Assembly: GCA_018267315.1 (NCBI GenBank)
Contig: JAFDYS010000033.1
Coordinates: 1 to 64,000, forward strand
Direction of reading: 5' to 3'
Length of the DNA: 64,000 nucleotides
Source: Bacteroidota bacterium
GTDB lineage: Bacteria > Bacteroidota > Bacteroidia > Chitinophagales > UBA10324
Shown here: positions 1 through 8,199 of the stretch, one piece after another
Layout: every line of letters begins with the position of its first letter
Numbering within the stretch: position 1 is the stretch's first letter
Notes under the pieces: model-generated
What the model saw: only the letters and a program-made list of their open reading frames with translations
The model's database searches: none
What the model was told of the DNA's origin: nothing
Translations under genes and position numbers: made by a program

Positions 1-40
1 AACACCGCCACCTCATTACATTTGCTGAAGCAGAATAATA

Positions 41-2017
41 ATGCCTTCACCATTTGATGTTATCAATCCTCCGAAAGAAAAACTACAGCGACTTCTTTGT
101 GGTGAAGTCATCCCGCAGGGTTGGATCAGGGATCAAATGAAACAGGATCTGAAAGGGTTCATCGGTCATCTGGATCAACTGGTTCCCAACCTGATTAAAC
201 AAGATGACATCTATGGAAAGAACCGGCTTACAAAAAAGGTTAAGACCAAACGATTGGGCAACGTGCGACAGGGGCATGATATAGACGCACAATATCTGTG
301 GTGGAATTCAGAAACACAATCGAACTGGCGCGATGGCTTTATCCGCCATGCCATTTTACTCGATGATCAATCGGCACTCAGAAGAACTGCCGCCTATATA
401 CGGCGCATCCTGCGCCTGCAGGACGCCGATGGCTATCTGGGAATTTATGATACCGATCTGCGCTACCGGTTCAGTGATGAAAATGGTGAACTGTGGTCGA
501 AGGCAACATTACTCCGTGGTTTGCTGGCATGGTATGAATACTCGCGTGATGAGCGCGTGCTTCAGTCCATCATTTCAGCTGTAAAAAATGTGATGCATCA
601 CTATCCTGTCAATGCATCGGATCCGTTTCAGTCTAAAAACCTGAAGTCAGGCGGGCTTACACACGGGCTCATGTTCACGGATGTGCTCGACCGCTTGCAT
701 CAAATCACAGGTGACCGGAAATACCTTGACTACGGATTATTTCTCTACCGCAGTTTTTCATCTCATGAATTTGAAGAAGATGCCCGCCTTTCTAACATTT
801 TGGATCCAGAATACAAACTCAAGGGACACGGCGTTCATACTTACGAACACCTGAGATCACTCACGCTCGTTTACTACGCCACCGGCAATCCGGAATTGAA
901 AAAGGCGCTACAGATTTTCGTTTCGCGAATTGAAAAAGAAATTACACCTGCCGGTGGACCGGTGGGTGACGAATGGATCCTCGAAAGAACGGCCAACGCC
1001 ACTCACACCGGTTATGAGTATTGCTCACTGCAGGAAATGCTGGACTCATGGGCCGTGCTGATGCAAAAAACCGGTGAATCCGCATGGGGCGATTCCATTG
1101 AAAATCTCTTTTTCAATGCCGCGCAGGGTGCACGCCATCCGCAAGGCCACGCAATCGCTTATTGCAAAACCGACAATTCCCTGGCCATGACGGGAACCCT
1201 GAACGGAGCAAGGCAAACAAAGAAGAAACAACTCCGGTTTAAGTATTCACCCACTCACCAGGATGTGGCAGTTTGCTGCGTGCCCAATGCTGGACGTATT
1301 GCACCCTACTTTGTAAATGCAATGTGGCGAAAGGATGAAAGCGGATTGGTTGCTACACTGCTGGGACCGTGTGAACTAAACACCCGACTTCACGGCACAT
1401 CAGTTCGCATAGTGGAGGAAACCGGTTATCCGTTTTCAAACCGGTTCACATTTCATATTTCACTGGGACGATCCATCGAATTCACTCTGCGTGTAAGGAA
1501 ACCTTCGTGGGTGAAACGATTACTTGTTTCTGAATCTTATAGAGAAGAAAACGGATACCTGCTGATCAGAAAAAAATGGAAGAAACAAAACAGCGTGAAG
1601 CTGGAATTCTTTGCAGAACCACAGGTAAAATTCACCGGTGAGAATGAATGCTACATCACCTCCGGCGCGCTGGTTTATGCATTGCCTGTCAAGAGCCGAA
1701 ATGTGGTTTCTAAAAAATATCCCATTGCCGGTTATGCCGATATATTCTATACGCCCGTGCTGAAAACCGATTATTCACTGGACGTACAAAGAGTTAACAT
1801 CTCCGGCGTGAGCAAATTGAAAACGAAAAATCCGTTTTCAGCAAATCAACTCCACGTCACCCTATACAACCGCAGGAAAAAGAAATTTGAACAGGTTACA
1901 TTAATTCCAATTGGCGGCACCTTGTTGCGTCGTGTTACATTTATTGCTGAACAGAATACAAGACATCCGCTCATCAGCAAAGAATTCCCTCAAAGAGCAA
2001 AACGTAAAAAATTGTGA
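41..2017 (+). CDS. GH127-type glycosidase (beta-L-arabinofuranosidase-like, DUF1680)
   Basis: Likely retaining glycosidase of family GH127, whose characterised members remove terminal beta-L-arabinofuranose using a zinc-held cysteine nucleophile. The zinc/catalytic set can be seen: an E-x-C pair at E326 and C328 (GYEYC) and a CC pair at C412/C413 (CCVPN). E311 lies about where the family acid/base glutamate should be. At 658 residues the length is that of the characterised Bifidobacterium enzyme HypBA1. An in-frame stop at 26-28 makes the ATG at 41 the first possible start. No signal peptide is visible, so it is probably cytoplasmic. It stands alone here; any partners would be upstream of the window. 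The family is fairly sure, the substrate is not. Confidence 0.82.
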   Translation: MPSPFDVINPPKEKLQRLLCGEVIPQGWIRDQMKQDLKGFIGHLDQLVPNLIKQDDIYGKNRLTKKVKTKRLGNVRQGHDIDAQYLWWNSETQSNWRDGFIRHAILLDDQSALRRTAAYIRRILRLQDADGYLGIYDTDLRYRFSDENGELWSKATLLRGLLAWYEYSRDERVLQSIISAVKNVMHHYPVNASDPFQSKNLKSGGLTHGLMFTDVLDRLHQITGDRKYLDYGLFLYRSFSSHEFEEDARLSNILDPEYKLKGHGVHTYEHLRSLTLVYYATGNPELKKALQIFVSRIEKEITPAGGPVGDEWILERTANATHTGYEYCSLQEMLDSWAVLMQKTGESAWGDSIENLFFNAAQGARHPQGHAIAYCKTDNSLAMTGTLNGARQTKKKQLRFKYSPTHQDVAVCCVPNAGRIAPYFVNAMWRKDESGLVATLLGPCELNTRLHGTSVRIVEETGYPFSNRFTFHISLGRSIEFTLRVRKPSWVKRLLVSESYREENGYLLIRKKWKKQNSVKLEFFAEPQVKFTGENECYITSGALVYALPVKSRNVVSKKYPIAGYADIFYTPVLKTDYSLDVQRVNISGVSKLKTKNPFSANQLHVTLYNRRKKKFEQVTLIPIGGTLLRRVTFIAEQNTRHPLISKEFPQRAKRKKL

Positions 2018-2107
2018 CGGACTCGCTTCAGCCAAATCGGTGAACATTCCTGCCAGAGTGCGCATCAGAATTGAATTACATTTGATCGCCTTTCAATCGT
2101 ACATCCT

Positions 2108-2734
2108 TTGGATCTGTTTCTTTCCATCTTCAACCCTGAAACTCTTATTGCCAATGGTGGATTGCTCATCATCTTCCTGATGGTTTACGGGCAGACGGGA
2201 GTTTTCTTTGCGTTCTTTCTTCCCAGCGGAGCGCTGCTGTTCACGACCGGTGTTTGGACTGCGACCGGCGCACTTCACTATTCCATATTCACCATTTGTG
2301 TTACACTCATTATCGCCGCCGTACTCGGAAATATTTCCGGTTACTGGTTCGGACGTAAAACCGGATCCTGGCTTTACAACAGAAAAGATTCCATTCTCTT
2401 CAAACGTCAACACCTGAGCACCGCTCATGACTTTTATGAGAAACATGGTGGACTAGCTCTTGCCGCCGGACCATTTTTTCCTATCATCAGAACATTTTCA
2501 CCCATTGTTGCCGGCATGATCAAACTCGACTTCGGCCGGTTTTTTCTCTACACATTGTTAGGTTCTTCACTGTGGATCATATCCTTTGTGCTCACCGGTT
2601 ATTTCATTGGCATTATCCCGGGACTGAAACCGTATCTGCCTTATGTAATCACCGGCGTCATTCTGGTTGTCACACTTCCCATTGTAATTCGCATTGTAAG
2701 AAAGTTGTATAAGCCAAAGGAGAAAGAACAATAG
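2108..2734 (+). CDS. DedA/VTT-domain membrane protein
   Basis: Integral membrane protein of the DedA (VTT, SNARE-associated) family; some members flip undecaprenyl phosphate or phosphatidylethanolamine and support proton-dependent envelope homeostasis. The protein has 208 residues, with a hydrophobic N-terminal pair of helices, the re-entrant signature with PSGALLF near residue 39, a second conserved block RTFSPIVAGM after the middle, and two C-terminal membrane segments ending in a basic tail (KPKEKEQ). The start is a TTG; this gives the N-terminus usual for Bacteroidota members (…FNPETLI…GG). It lies 90 bp after the glycosidase on the same strand and could be co-transcribed, but nothing links the two functions. 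Confidence 0.85.
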   Translation: MDLFLSIFNPETLIANGGLLIIFLMVYGQTGVFFAFFLPSGALLFTTGVWTATGALHYSIFTICVTLIIAAVLGNISGYWFGRKTGSWLYNRKDSILFKRQHLSTAHDFYEKHGGLALAAGPFFPIIRTFSPIVAGMIKLDFGRFFLYTLLGSSLWIISFVLTGYFIGIIPGLKPYLPYVITGVILVVTLPIVIRIVRKLYKPKEKEQ

Positions 2735-2825
2735 ACTTCCTGATTCCTGTCAGAATTTGCAACGATTCTTTATCCACAATTTTCACCTGACGATTTCACG
2801 CGCCTGCAATTTTTAGTTTCGCACT

Positions 2826-3566
2826 ATGAAAGACAATTTCTCCCTCCAGTCAAATCACTATTCGCAATACCGCCCGAATTATCCCAAAGAAGTTTTTGAT
2901 TATCTCGCTGCCATCACACCCGGTCATCAATCAGCGTGGGATGTGGCTACCGGTAACGGCCAGGTAGCGCGCGGACTGGTACCGCACTTTAAAACCATCA
3001 TGGCTACTGACATAAGCGAGCGGCAGATTGAAAAAGCATTCGCTGCCCACAACATCCAATACTCCATTGCAGCAGCCGAACACACTCCGTTCAATGATAG
3101 CAGTTTTGATCTCATCACCATCGGTCAGGCAATCCACTGGTTTAATTTCAATGCTTTTTATCAGGAAGCCGTGCGTGTGGGGAAGCATAACGCCATCATC
3201 GCCGCAATCAGTTATCACTTGCTAAGAGTGGATGCAACGGTTGATTCGATCATTGATCATTTCTACTCGGGAATACTTCACGGCTACTGGGATCCGGAAC
3301 GGCGGTACATAGATGAATACTACCGCACCATCCCGTTTCCCTTCCGTGAGTTGGAGGCGCCAACATTCCAAATGAGCTTTGAATGGAACCCCGATCAACT
3401 GCTGGGCTTCCTCAGCTCATGGTCTGCCGTACAACATTACCGCAGCCGTAATGGCAACGATCCGGTTGAACTCATTCGGAAAGATCTTTTCAAAGTGTGG
3501 ATGAAGGATGAAACGAAAACTGTTTTGTTCCCCTTCTTTATGCGGGTCGGGGTTATTGAAAAATAA
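2826..3566 (+). CDS. Class I SAM-dependent methyltransferase (type 11)
   Basis: Probable small-molecule methyltransferase with a Rossmann fold. Motif I (DVATGNGQ) lies at residues 39-46, the acidic end of beta-2 (ATDIS) is at D62, and the post-motif block SFDLITIGQAIHWF is typical of the methyltransferase-11 group that resembles yeast trans-aconitate methyltransferases. The N-terminal YRPNYP motif is also usual for that group. Length (246 residues) fits a single-domain enzyme. The substrate cannot be read from sequence. A TAGTTTCG element at 2814-2821, five bases before the ATG, is one base from the Bacteroidota promoter -7 consensus and may be its promoter or mark a very short leader. Confidence 0.8.
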   Translation: MKDNFSLQSNHYSQYRPNYPKEVFDYLAAITPGHQSAWDVATGNGQVARGLVPHFKTIMATDISERQIEKAFAAHNIQYSIAAAEHTPFNDSSFDLITIGQAIHWFNFNAFYQEAVRVGKHNAIIAAISYHLLRVDATVDSIIDHFYSGILHGYWDPERRYIDEYYRTIPFPFRELEAPTFQMSFEWNPDQLLGFLSSWSAVQHYRSRNGNDPVELIRKDLFKVWMKDETKTVLFPFFMRVGVIEK

Positions 3567-3661
3567 TAACAGCAGGATCACACGTTTTCAGCCGGTAATT
3601 ACTTTGATTCAGTGCAGATGGTCTTCGGTTCAGGTCTCCCATCAATGATCCATCCCAAATC

Positions 3662-4936
3662 TTAGCCCGTCACTGTTTCATCTTTCAGCTCATCGGTTGA
3701 TGTGATAATTTCTGTTTTGGGCTTATGGTGATAATGCGTGAGCGTGCGCACAGCAAACACAAGACTGATCAGCATGCATAGAGAACCTGCAAGAAAAGGT
3801 GCGCCGGGAAAATAAATGATGGCGTTCTTCGAAGTGAATCCGGCAAAGATGTTAGTCATCATCGGCGGACCAATGATGGAAGTGACGCTGATCAAACTGG
3901 TGAGACCGCCCTGCAATTCTCCCTGTTGATTGGCGGGTACTTCATTCGAAATGATTCCCTGTATCGCCGGGCCGGCAATGCCGCCCAGGCAATATGGAAT
4001 GAGAAAAGCAAACATCATCCAGCTTTGAGTGGCGAATGAAAACAAGAGCAGCCCGATGGTGTAGAAAGTAATGCCCAGATAAATACTGCGTTTCTGCCCG
4101 ATCTTCGGAATCACCACGCGGATCAATCCGCCCTGCACAATCGCAACAAGCAATCCTACTGTACCCAGTGAATAACCCACCATCATTTCTCCCCATCCGA
4201 ATTGTTCGATGGTGAAGAACGTCCAGGTACTCTGCACGGAATAGGCCGCGATATAGATGAAGAAAAATGCCCCGACGAGGCCGCTGATCACAGGAAACTT
4301 TCTCAGGTTAAGCAGAGAAGCCCACGGGCTGGCACGCTTCCACTCAAACTTGCGGCGGTTCTCTTTCTTCAGCGACTCGGGGACCACAAAGTAGCCGTAG
4401 AGAAAATTGAGGAACGTGATTCCGGCTGCAGCAAAGAAAGGAAGGCGGGAACTGAAATGCCCCAGTGTTCCGCCAAGCACCGGACCAATGATGAAGCCCA
4501 ATCCGAATGCAACGCCGATCATCCCGAAATTCTGCGCCCGCTTTTCGGGTGGCGATATGTCTGCGATGTACGCAGAAGCCGTGGTGAAACTGGCGCCGGT
4601 AACACCGGCAAGGATGCGCCCGATGAAAAGCCAGAAGATGGAAGGCGCAAATGCGAGAATAAGATAGTCAATGGCAAAACCAAATAGAGCGGCCAGCAAA
4701 ACCGGACGGCGCCCGAACTGATCACTCAGGTTTCCGAGAATGGGGGCGCAAAAGAACTGCACGAACGAATAGGCAAACATCAGCAGTCCGCCGATGCGCG
4801 ATGCCTCACTCATACCGCCGCCCTGCAGTTCGGAAATCAGCGCCGGCATCACGGGAATAATGATTCCGAAACCCGTTACATCAATCAGCAGCGTAACGAA
4901 AATAAATCCCAGTGCAGCCTGCCTGTGGTTGCGCAT
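3662..4936 (-). CDS. TCR/Tet-family MFS efflux transporter
   Basis: Twelve-helix major facilitator of the tetracycline-resistance (TCR/Tet) subgroup, a proton-driven exporter in the inner membrane. The loop 2-3 signature [11 protein letters not shown] (motif A) is clear, as are the first-helix text [11 protein letters not shown] and the motif-C-like stretch [12 protein letters not shown]. The reading frame extends upstream to 4978, but the ATG at 4936 ([10 protein letters not shown]) gives the normal N-terminus, and a promoter-like CAATGATA (reverse TATCATTG) at 4954-4961 would sit inside the longer version. The chromosomal setting is ordinary, with no mobile element nearby, so a housekeeping drug or metabolite exporter is as likely as a real tetracycline pump. 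Confidence 0.85.
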   Translation of the reverse strand: MRNHRQAALGFIFVTLLIDVTGFGIIIPVMPALISELQGGGMSEASRIGGLLMFAYSFVQFFCAPILGNLSDQFGRRPVLLAALFGFAIDYLILAFAPSIFWLFIGRILAGVTGASFTTASAYIADISPPEKRAQNFGMIGVAFGLGFIIGPVLGGTLGHFSSRLPFFAAAGITFLNFLYGYFVVPESLKKENRRKFEWKRASPWASLLNLRKFPVISGLVGAFFFIYIAAYSVQSTWTFFTIEQFGWGEMMVGYSLGTVGLLVAIVQGGLIRVVIPKIGQKRSIYLGITFYTIGLLLFSFATQSWMMFAFLIPYCLGGIAGPAIQGIISNEVPANQQGELQGGLTSLISVTSIIGPPMMTNIFAGFTSKNAIIYFPGAPFLAGSLCMLISLVFAVRTLTHYHHKPKTEIITSTDELKDETVTG

Positions 4937-5012
4937 GTGCTCGTTTGACTTCACAATGATAAAGGAATTTCGAAGCAACTGCCCTGATTGCCGTTTGCCG
5001 GTTCAGCAAGAA

Positions 5013-5020
5013 TATCTTTG
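5013..5020 (+). promoter_or_regulatory. Bacteroidota-type -7 promoter box of the L,D-transpeptidase gene
   Basis: TATCTTTG matches the Bacteroidota -7 consensus TAnnTTTG exactly and ends 14 bases before the ATG at 5035. A TTG triplet at 4995-4997 could be the upstream element, although its 15-base spacing is shorter than usual. Confidence 0.5.
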
Positions 5021-5034
5021 CTAAAAATTACCAC

Positions 5035-6699
5035 ATGAAATTTATCGCTGCCGGTGCGGCAGTTATCCTCTGCATTTTACTTCTTCCCTCCTGTAAAATG
5101 GATTCTCACACCAATGAGGTGGCCGGGGCCGATATGCAACTGGTGGAACCTGATTCCATCAACAGTAATTACATCGACTCGAATGAAGTGCACCGCTTCT
5201 TCACTGAATTTTCATTACTGAAGAACCAGGAGGAGCGCGTACTAAAATTTTATGCGAAGAGAAATTTCCAGTATGCGTGGTTTGATAACCGCGGATTGAA
5301 TGAACCCGCACGTAACTTCATTAACATGATCCGTAATTATGGTGAAGAAGGAGTGTCTGACACACTGGTGTACGACACACTGGTCACTGAATGGTATACG
5401 CATTACGCCGGTTCATCCGCATCGCTTGATTCATTGTCATCCAACATGGAAGTGATGCTCACCGCGCAGTTCTTTCAATACGCTGAAAGAATCTGGGGCG
5501 GCCTGCCTGAAGAAAAAACCAAAGACCTCGACTGGTACATCAAGCGCAAACGACTGCCCTATATCGCTCTGTTGGATTCCATGTTGCAGCGCCCGGAGTT
5601 TTTCGCGAGCCGCACTCCTGTATTCCGGCAGTATGATTCGCTGAAGAAGTGGTTGCAGTACTATCGCAGCATCGAAAGCACTGCCCCGTGGCCCACGATT
5701 ATTTCTGACAAAAAGAAATATGAACCCGGCGATTCTTCTCCGGTGATTGCTCAAATAAGAAAGCGTCTGTTCTGGTTGAAAGACATCAACTCGAATGATA
5801 CAAGCAGCAACCATTATGATGCATCGCTTGAAAGTGCCGTCAAAATTTTCCAATCCACGCATGGTCTCGCCGCTGACGGACACATCGGGCAACAAACCAT
5901 TGACCTGCTGAACAAGCCGCTTCAGAAACGGATTGAACAGATTGTGGTGAACATGGAACGCTGCCGCTGGGTGCCGGCACAACCGGCCGGAGATTACATC
6001 GTGGTGAACATCCCCGAATTCGTGCTGCGCGTTTATTCAGCGGATACTCTTTCGTGGCAATGCAATGTGGTGGTCGGAAAAACTTCCACCCAAACTGTAA
6101 TCTTCAACGGCGACCTCAAGTATGTGGTGTTTGCTCCGTACTGGAATGTTCCGTCAAGCATCATTGCCAATGAAATTCTTCCTGCGTGCAAACGAAATCC
6201 GGGTTACATCAACAGTCATAACATGGAAGTGGTGGGCGCGGGCGGTAAGGTGATCAGTCCGTCATCCATCAACTGGAGCAGTTACTCCGGTGGAAATTTT
6301 CCGTACCTCATTCGCCAGAAACCCGGCGAGAGAAATTCACTCGGACTGGTAAAATTTCTATTCCCGAATGAATACAGCATCTACTTCCATGACACGCCAT
6401 CAAAAAGTTTGTTCGCTGAAGAGAAGCGGAGTTTCAGCCACGGATGCATCCGCGTGAGCGACCCGCTTCGGCTCGCTGAATTCCTGCTGCGGAATGATTC
6501 CACCTGGACTCCTGAAAAAATTAAAGCGGCGATGAACGGCGGCAAAGAAACCTATGTGACGCTGAACAAAACGGTTCCCGTTTTCATCGGGTACCTCACA
6601 TGCTTTGTTACACCTGACGGACGACTGAATTTCAGAGATGACATTTACGGCCACGACAAGCGACTCGCCGCAATGATGTTCAGCGATTCAGCCCTTTGA
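5035..6699 (+). CDS. Lipoprotein L,D-transpeptidase (YcbB/LdtD-like)
   Basis: Cell-wall enzyme of the large YcbB/LdtD type, which forms 3-3 cross-links in peptidoglycan or attaches proteins to it. A lipobox (LLPSC, C20) follows an 18-residue hydrophobic stretch, so it should be a periplasm-facing lipoprotein. Domains in order: an N-terminal scaffold region, a peptidoglycan-binding helical domain around residues 245-295 (…FQSTHGLAADGHIG), then the YkuD catalytic domain from about 320 with the active-site motif SHGCIR, nucleophile C471. The 554-residue length is usual for this class. Its stop codon overlaps by 12 bp with the end of the convergent radical SAM gene. Confidence 0.9.
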   Translation: MKFIAAGAAVILCILLLPSCKMDSHTNEVAGADMQLVEPDSINSNYIDSNEVHRFFTEFSLLKNQEERVLKFYAKRNFQYAWFDNRGLNEPARNFINMIRNYGEEGVSDTLVYDTLVTEWYTHYAGSSASLDSLSSNMEVMLTAQFFQYAERIWGGLPEEKTKDLDWYIKRKRLPYIALLDSMLQRPEFFASRTPVFRQYDSLKKWLQYYRSIESTAPWPTIISDKKKYEPGDSSPVIAQIRKRLFWLKDINSNDTSSNHYDASLESAVKIFQSTHGLAADGHIGQQTIDLLNKPLQKRIEQIVVNMERCRWVPAQPAGDYIVVNIPEFVLRVYSADTLSWQCNVVVGKTSTQTVIFNGDLKYVVFAPYWNVPSSIIANEILPACKRNPGYINSHNMEVVGAGGKVISPSSINWSSYSGGNFPYLIRQKPGERNSLGLVKFLFPNEYSIYFHDTPSKSLFAEEKRSFSHGCIRVSDPLRLAEFLLRNDSTWTPEKIKAAMNGGKETYVTLNKTVPVFIGYLTCFVTPDGRLNFRDDIYGHDKRLAAMMFSDSAL

Positions 6700-7602
6700 T
6701 TGCGCTGCCGCTGTTTCAAGGATGCTGTTGCTGATGCCGTATTTCGTGCAGAGGCGGTTCGCTTTTTCCTGCAACTCGTCCTGATAGCGCCGGGAAGGAT
6801 AAAAATTATTGCCGTACAACTGCCGGTATTGAGTAATCAGGTGCGGAAATTTTCTTTCAAGAAATTTGAAGTAAAGTGTTTTGCTGTCTGCCGGCCCGTC
6901 GCCAAACAACGTGAGCCCGCCCACCAAAATAAAATCTGCCTGATGATTCGCTGCCGATGAAACCATCCTATCGATTTCTTCCTCCGTGTCAGAAATAAAC
7001 GGAAGCACCGGAATGGCATTCACCCCCGCGAGAAATCCCTCTTCCTTCAATTGCTGAATCATTTCAAGCCGCTGAACGGGTAATGCCGCGCCCGGTTCCA
7101 GTGTGCGCGCGATCTCTTCACTCATGGTGGAAACAGATGTGGCGAGAATCACTCCGCGATTCAGTTTTCCCTGCAGATCGGCCGGGAGGATGGCCGCTTT
7201 ATCAATCTCTTTCAGCAAGTTTACATCTCGCAGGATGAGCGGGCATCGCGTGCTCACAAAAACAGGGAAGCAATATTTTAAAAGCACCCTGAGAAACTGC
7301 TCCGTCATCTTCAACTCTTTCTCATGATGCATGTAAGCGTCCGTCGCCGAACCGACAAACACAATTCCGTATTCACCCTTGCGCGCGCGGCTTGCGAGCT
7401 GCTTTTCGAGAATATCCGGCGCATTCACTTTTACTGCAAGCTTCTCCTCCATGTTTTCACCATACTTGCTGCCGCGGATGTAGCAGTACCGGCAATTGCA
7501 GGAGCACCCCTCATATGGATTTACCGAGTAATCATCAAGAAACCAGCTATCGCGCTTCTTGTGTTTGTTGAGGACTGACCTGACTTCCTTCTGAATTAGC
7601 AC
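6688..7602 (-). CDS. Radical SAM protein, spore photoproduct lyase-like (COG1533)
   Basis: Radical SAM enzyme with the cluster-binding CX3CX2C motif made by C33, C37 and C40 in GCSCNCRYCY; an extra cysteine (C35) sits inside it. The flanking text (VNPYEGC, CYIRGSKYG, FVGSATDAYM) is that of the SplB-like group COG1533, which is widespread in organisms that do not form spores and whose role there is unknown. It has 304 residues and begins with GTG at 7602, since no ATG precedes the conserved region. The last 12 bp overlap the end of the L,D-transpeptidase gene on the other strand. A photoproduct lyase role should not be assumed. Confidence 0.82.
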   Translation of the reverse strand: MLIQKEVRSVLNKHKKRDSWFLDDYSVNPYEGCSCNCRYCYIRGSKYGENMEEKLAVKVNAPDILEKQLASRARKGEYGIVFVGSATDAYMHHEKELKMTEQFLRVLLKYCFPVFVSTRCPLILRDVNLLKEIDKAAILPADLQGKLNRGVILATSVSTMSEEIARTLEPGAALPVQRLEMIQQLKEEGFLAGVNAIPVLPFISDTEEEIDRMVSSAANHQADFILVGGLTLFGDGPADSKTLYFKFLERKFPHLITQYRQLYGNNFYPSRRYQDELQEKANRLCTKYGISNSILETAAAQSKG

Positions 7603-7726
7603 GGAATGAAGTAACCACAGAAAATTGGTTTGACAAACTTCATCTCATCCCTGTGGCTCCGCAAAGGAAGCAAGATGATAAAACTCATTGTAAGCGAAGT
7701 GGTGCATTTCATAACTTGGCTCGGCT

Positions 7727-8182
7727 ATGAAGTTCATTTTGTGCTTGGTGGTTTTCATGGTGGATACTTTGAGTGCGAAATCTCAGTATTGGGAGCCTTC
7801 GAGCACCATTTTAGGATTGCACGAGGGATCGTACAAAATATATGTCCGGGCACACAAGGGATGCGGATATGGCGAATGGGCCGAAAGCACCTTAATCGTG
7901 GAAGAAGGATGCAGCCCGTGCCGATTGACGAATTGGGGTTACAATTCATTAAATGTTTCAATTTATCCTAACCCAAGCAATGACTACGTCAGTATCGAAA
8001 ACAATACGGAAGCAGAATTGTCCATTAGAATCATTTCTTTGAGCGGTAGAATGTTCCATCAATTTATTTTGTCTTCTTATAGTAAGATCGAAATAGGTCG
8101 TTTACCTCCAGGCGTGGCAGTGATTGAAATAACAGGTGAAAATTCTGAGCAGCTTAGGAGGTTAATTGCAATTGTTGAATAG
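7727..8182 (+). CDS. Mini T9SS cargo protein: signal peptide, half FN3 domain, sorting domain
   Basis: Short secreted protein of 151 residues. Residues 1-20 form a signal peptide (MKFILCLVVF…SAKSQ). Residues 24-60 look like only the C-terminal half of a fibronectin type III domain (GLHEGSYKIYVRAH…EWAEST). Residues 75-151 are a T9SS type A sorting domain beginning SIYPNPSND and ending in the usual LPPGVAVIEI strand. It thus looks like a larger cargo gene with the middle removed, kept in frame. Only 17 bp separate it from the next T9SS gene on the same strand. It may be a remnant or a genuine small surface protein; no function can be assigned. Confidence 0.65.
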   Translation: MKFILCLVVFMVDTLSAKSQYWEPSSTILGLHEGSYKIYVRAHKGCGYGEWAESTLIVEEGCSPCRLTNWGYNSLNVSIYPNPSNDYVSIENNTEAELSIRIISLSGRMFHQFILSSYSKIEIGRLPPGVAVIEITGENSEQLRRLIAIVE

Positions 8183-8199
8183 TAAAAAATTATGTAAAA

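Noticed and set aside
4202-4687. 161-residue open frame antisense to the MFS gene
   Set aside because: Charged, low-complexity translation typical of an antisense shadow; the MFS frame has all family motifs.
3662-4936. A mobile tetracycline-resistance gene
   Set aside because: No transposase, integrase or repeat nearby and ordinary composition; many chromosomal exporters share this family.
6688-7602. True spore photoproduct lyase
   Set aside because: Group-level similarity only; the setting gives no sporulation genes.
7630-7971. 113-residue open frame overlapping the mini T9SS gene
   Set aside because: It is in another frame over the same DNA, has no domain text, and the overlapping frame carries a clear sorting domain.
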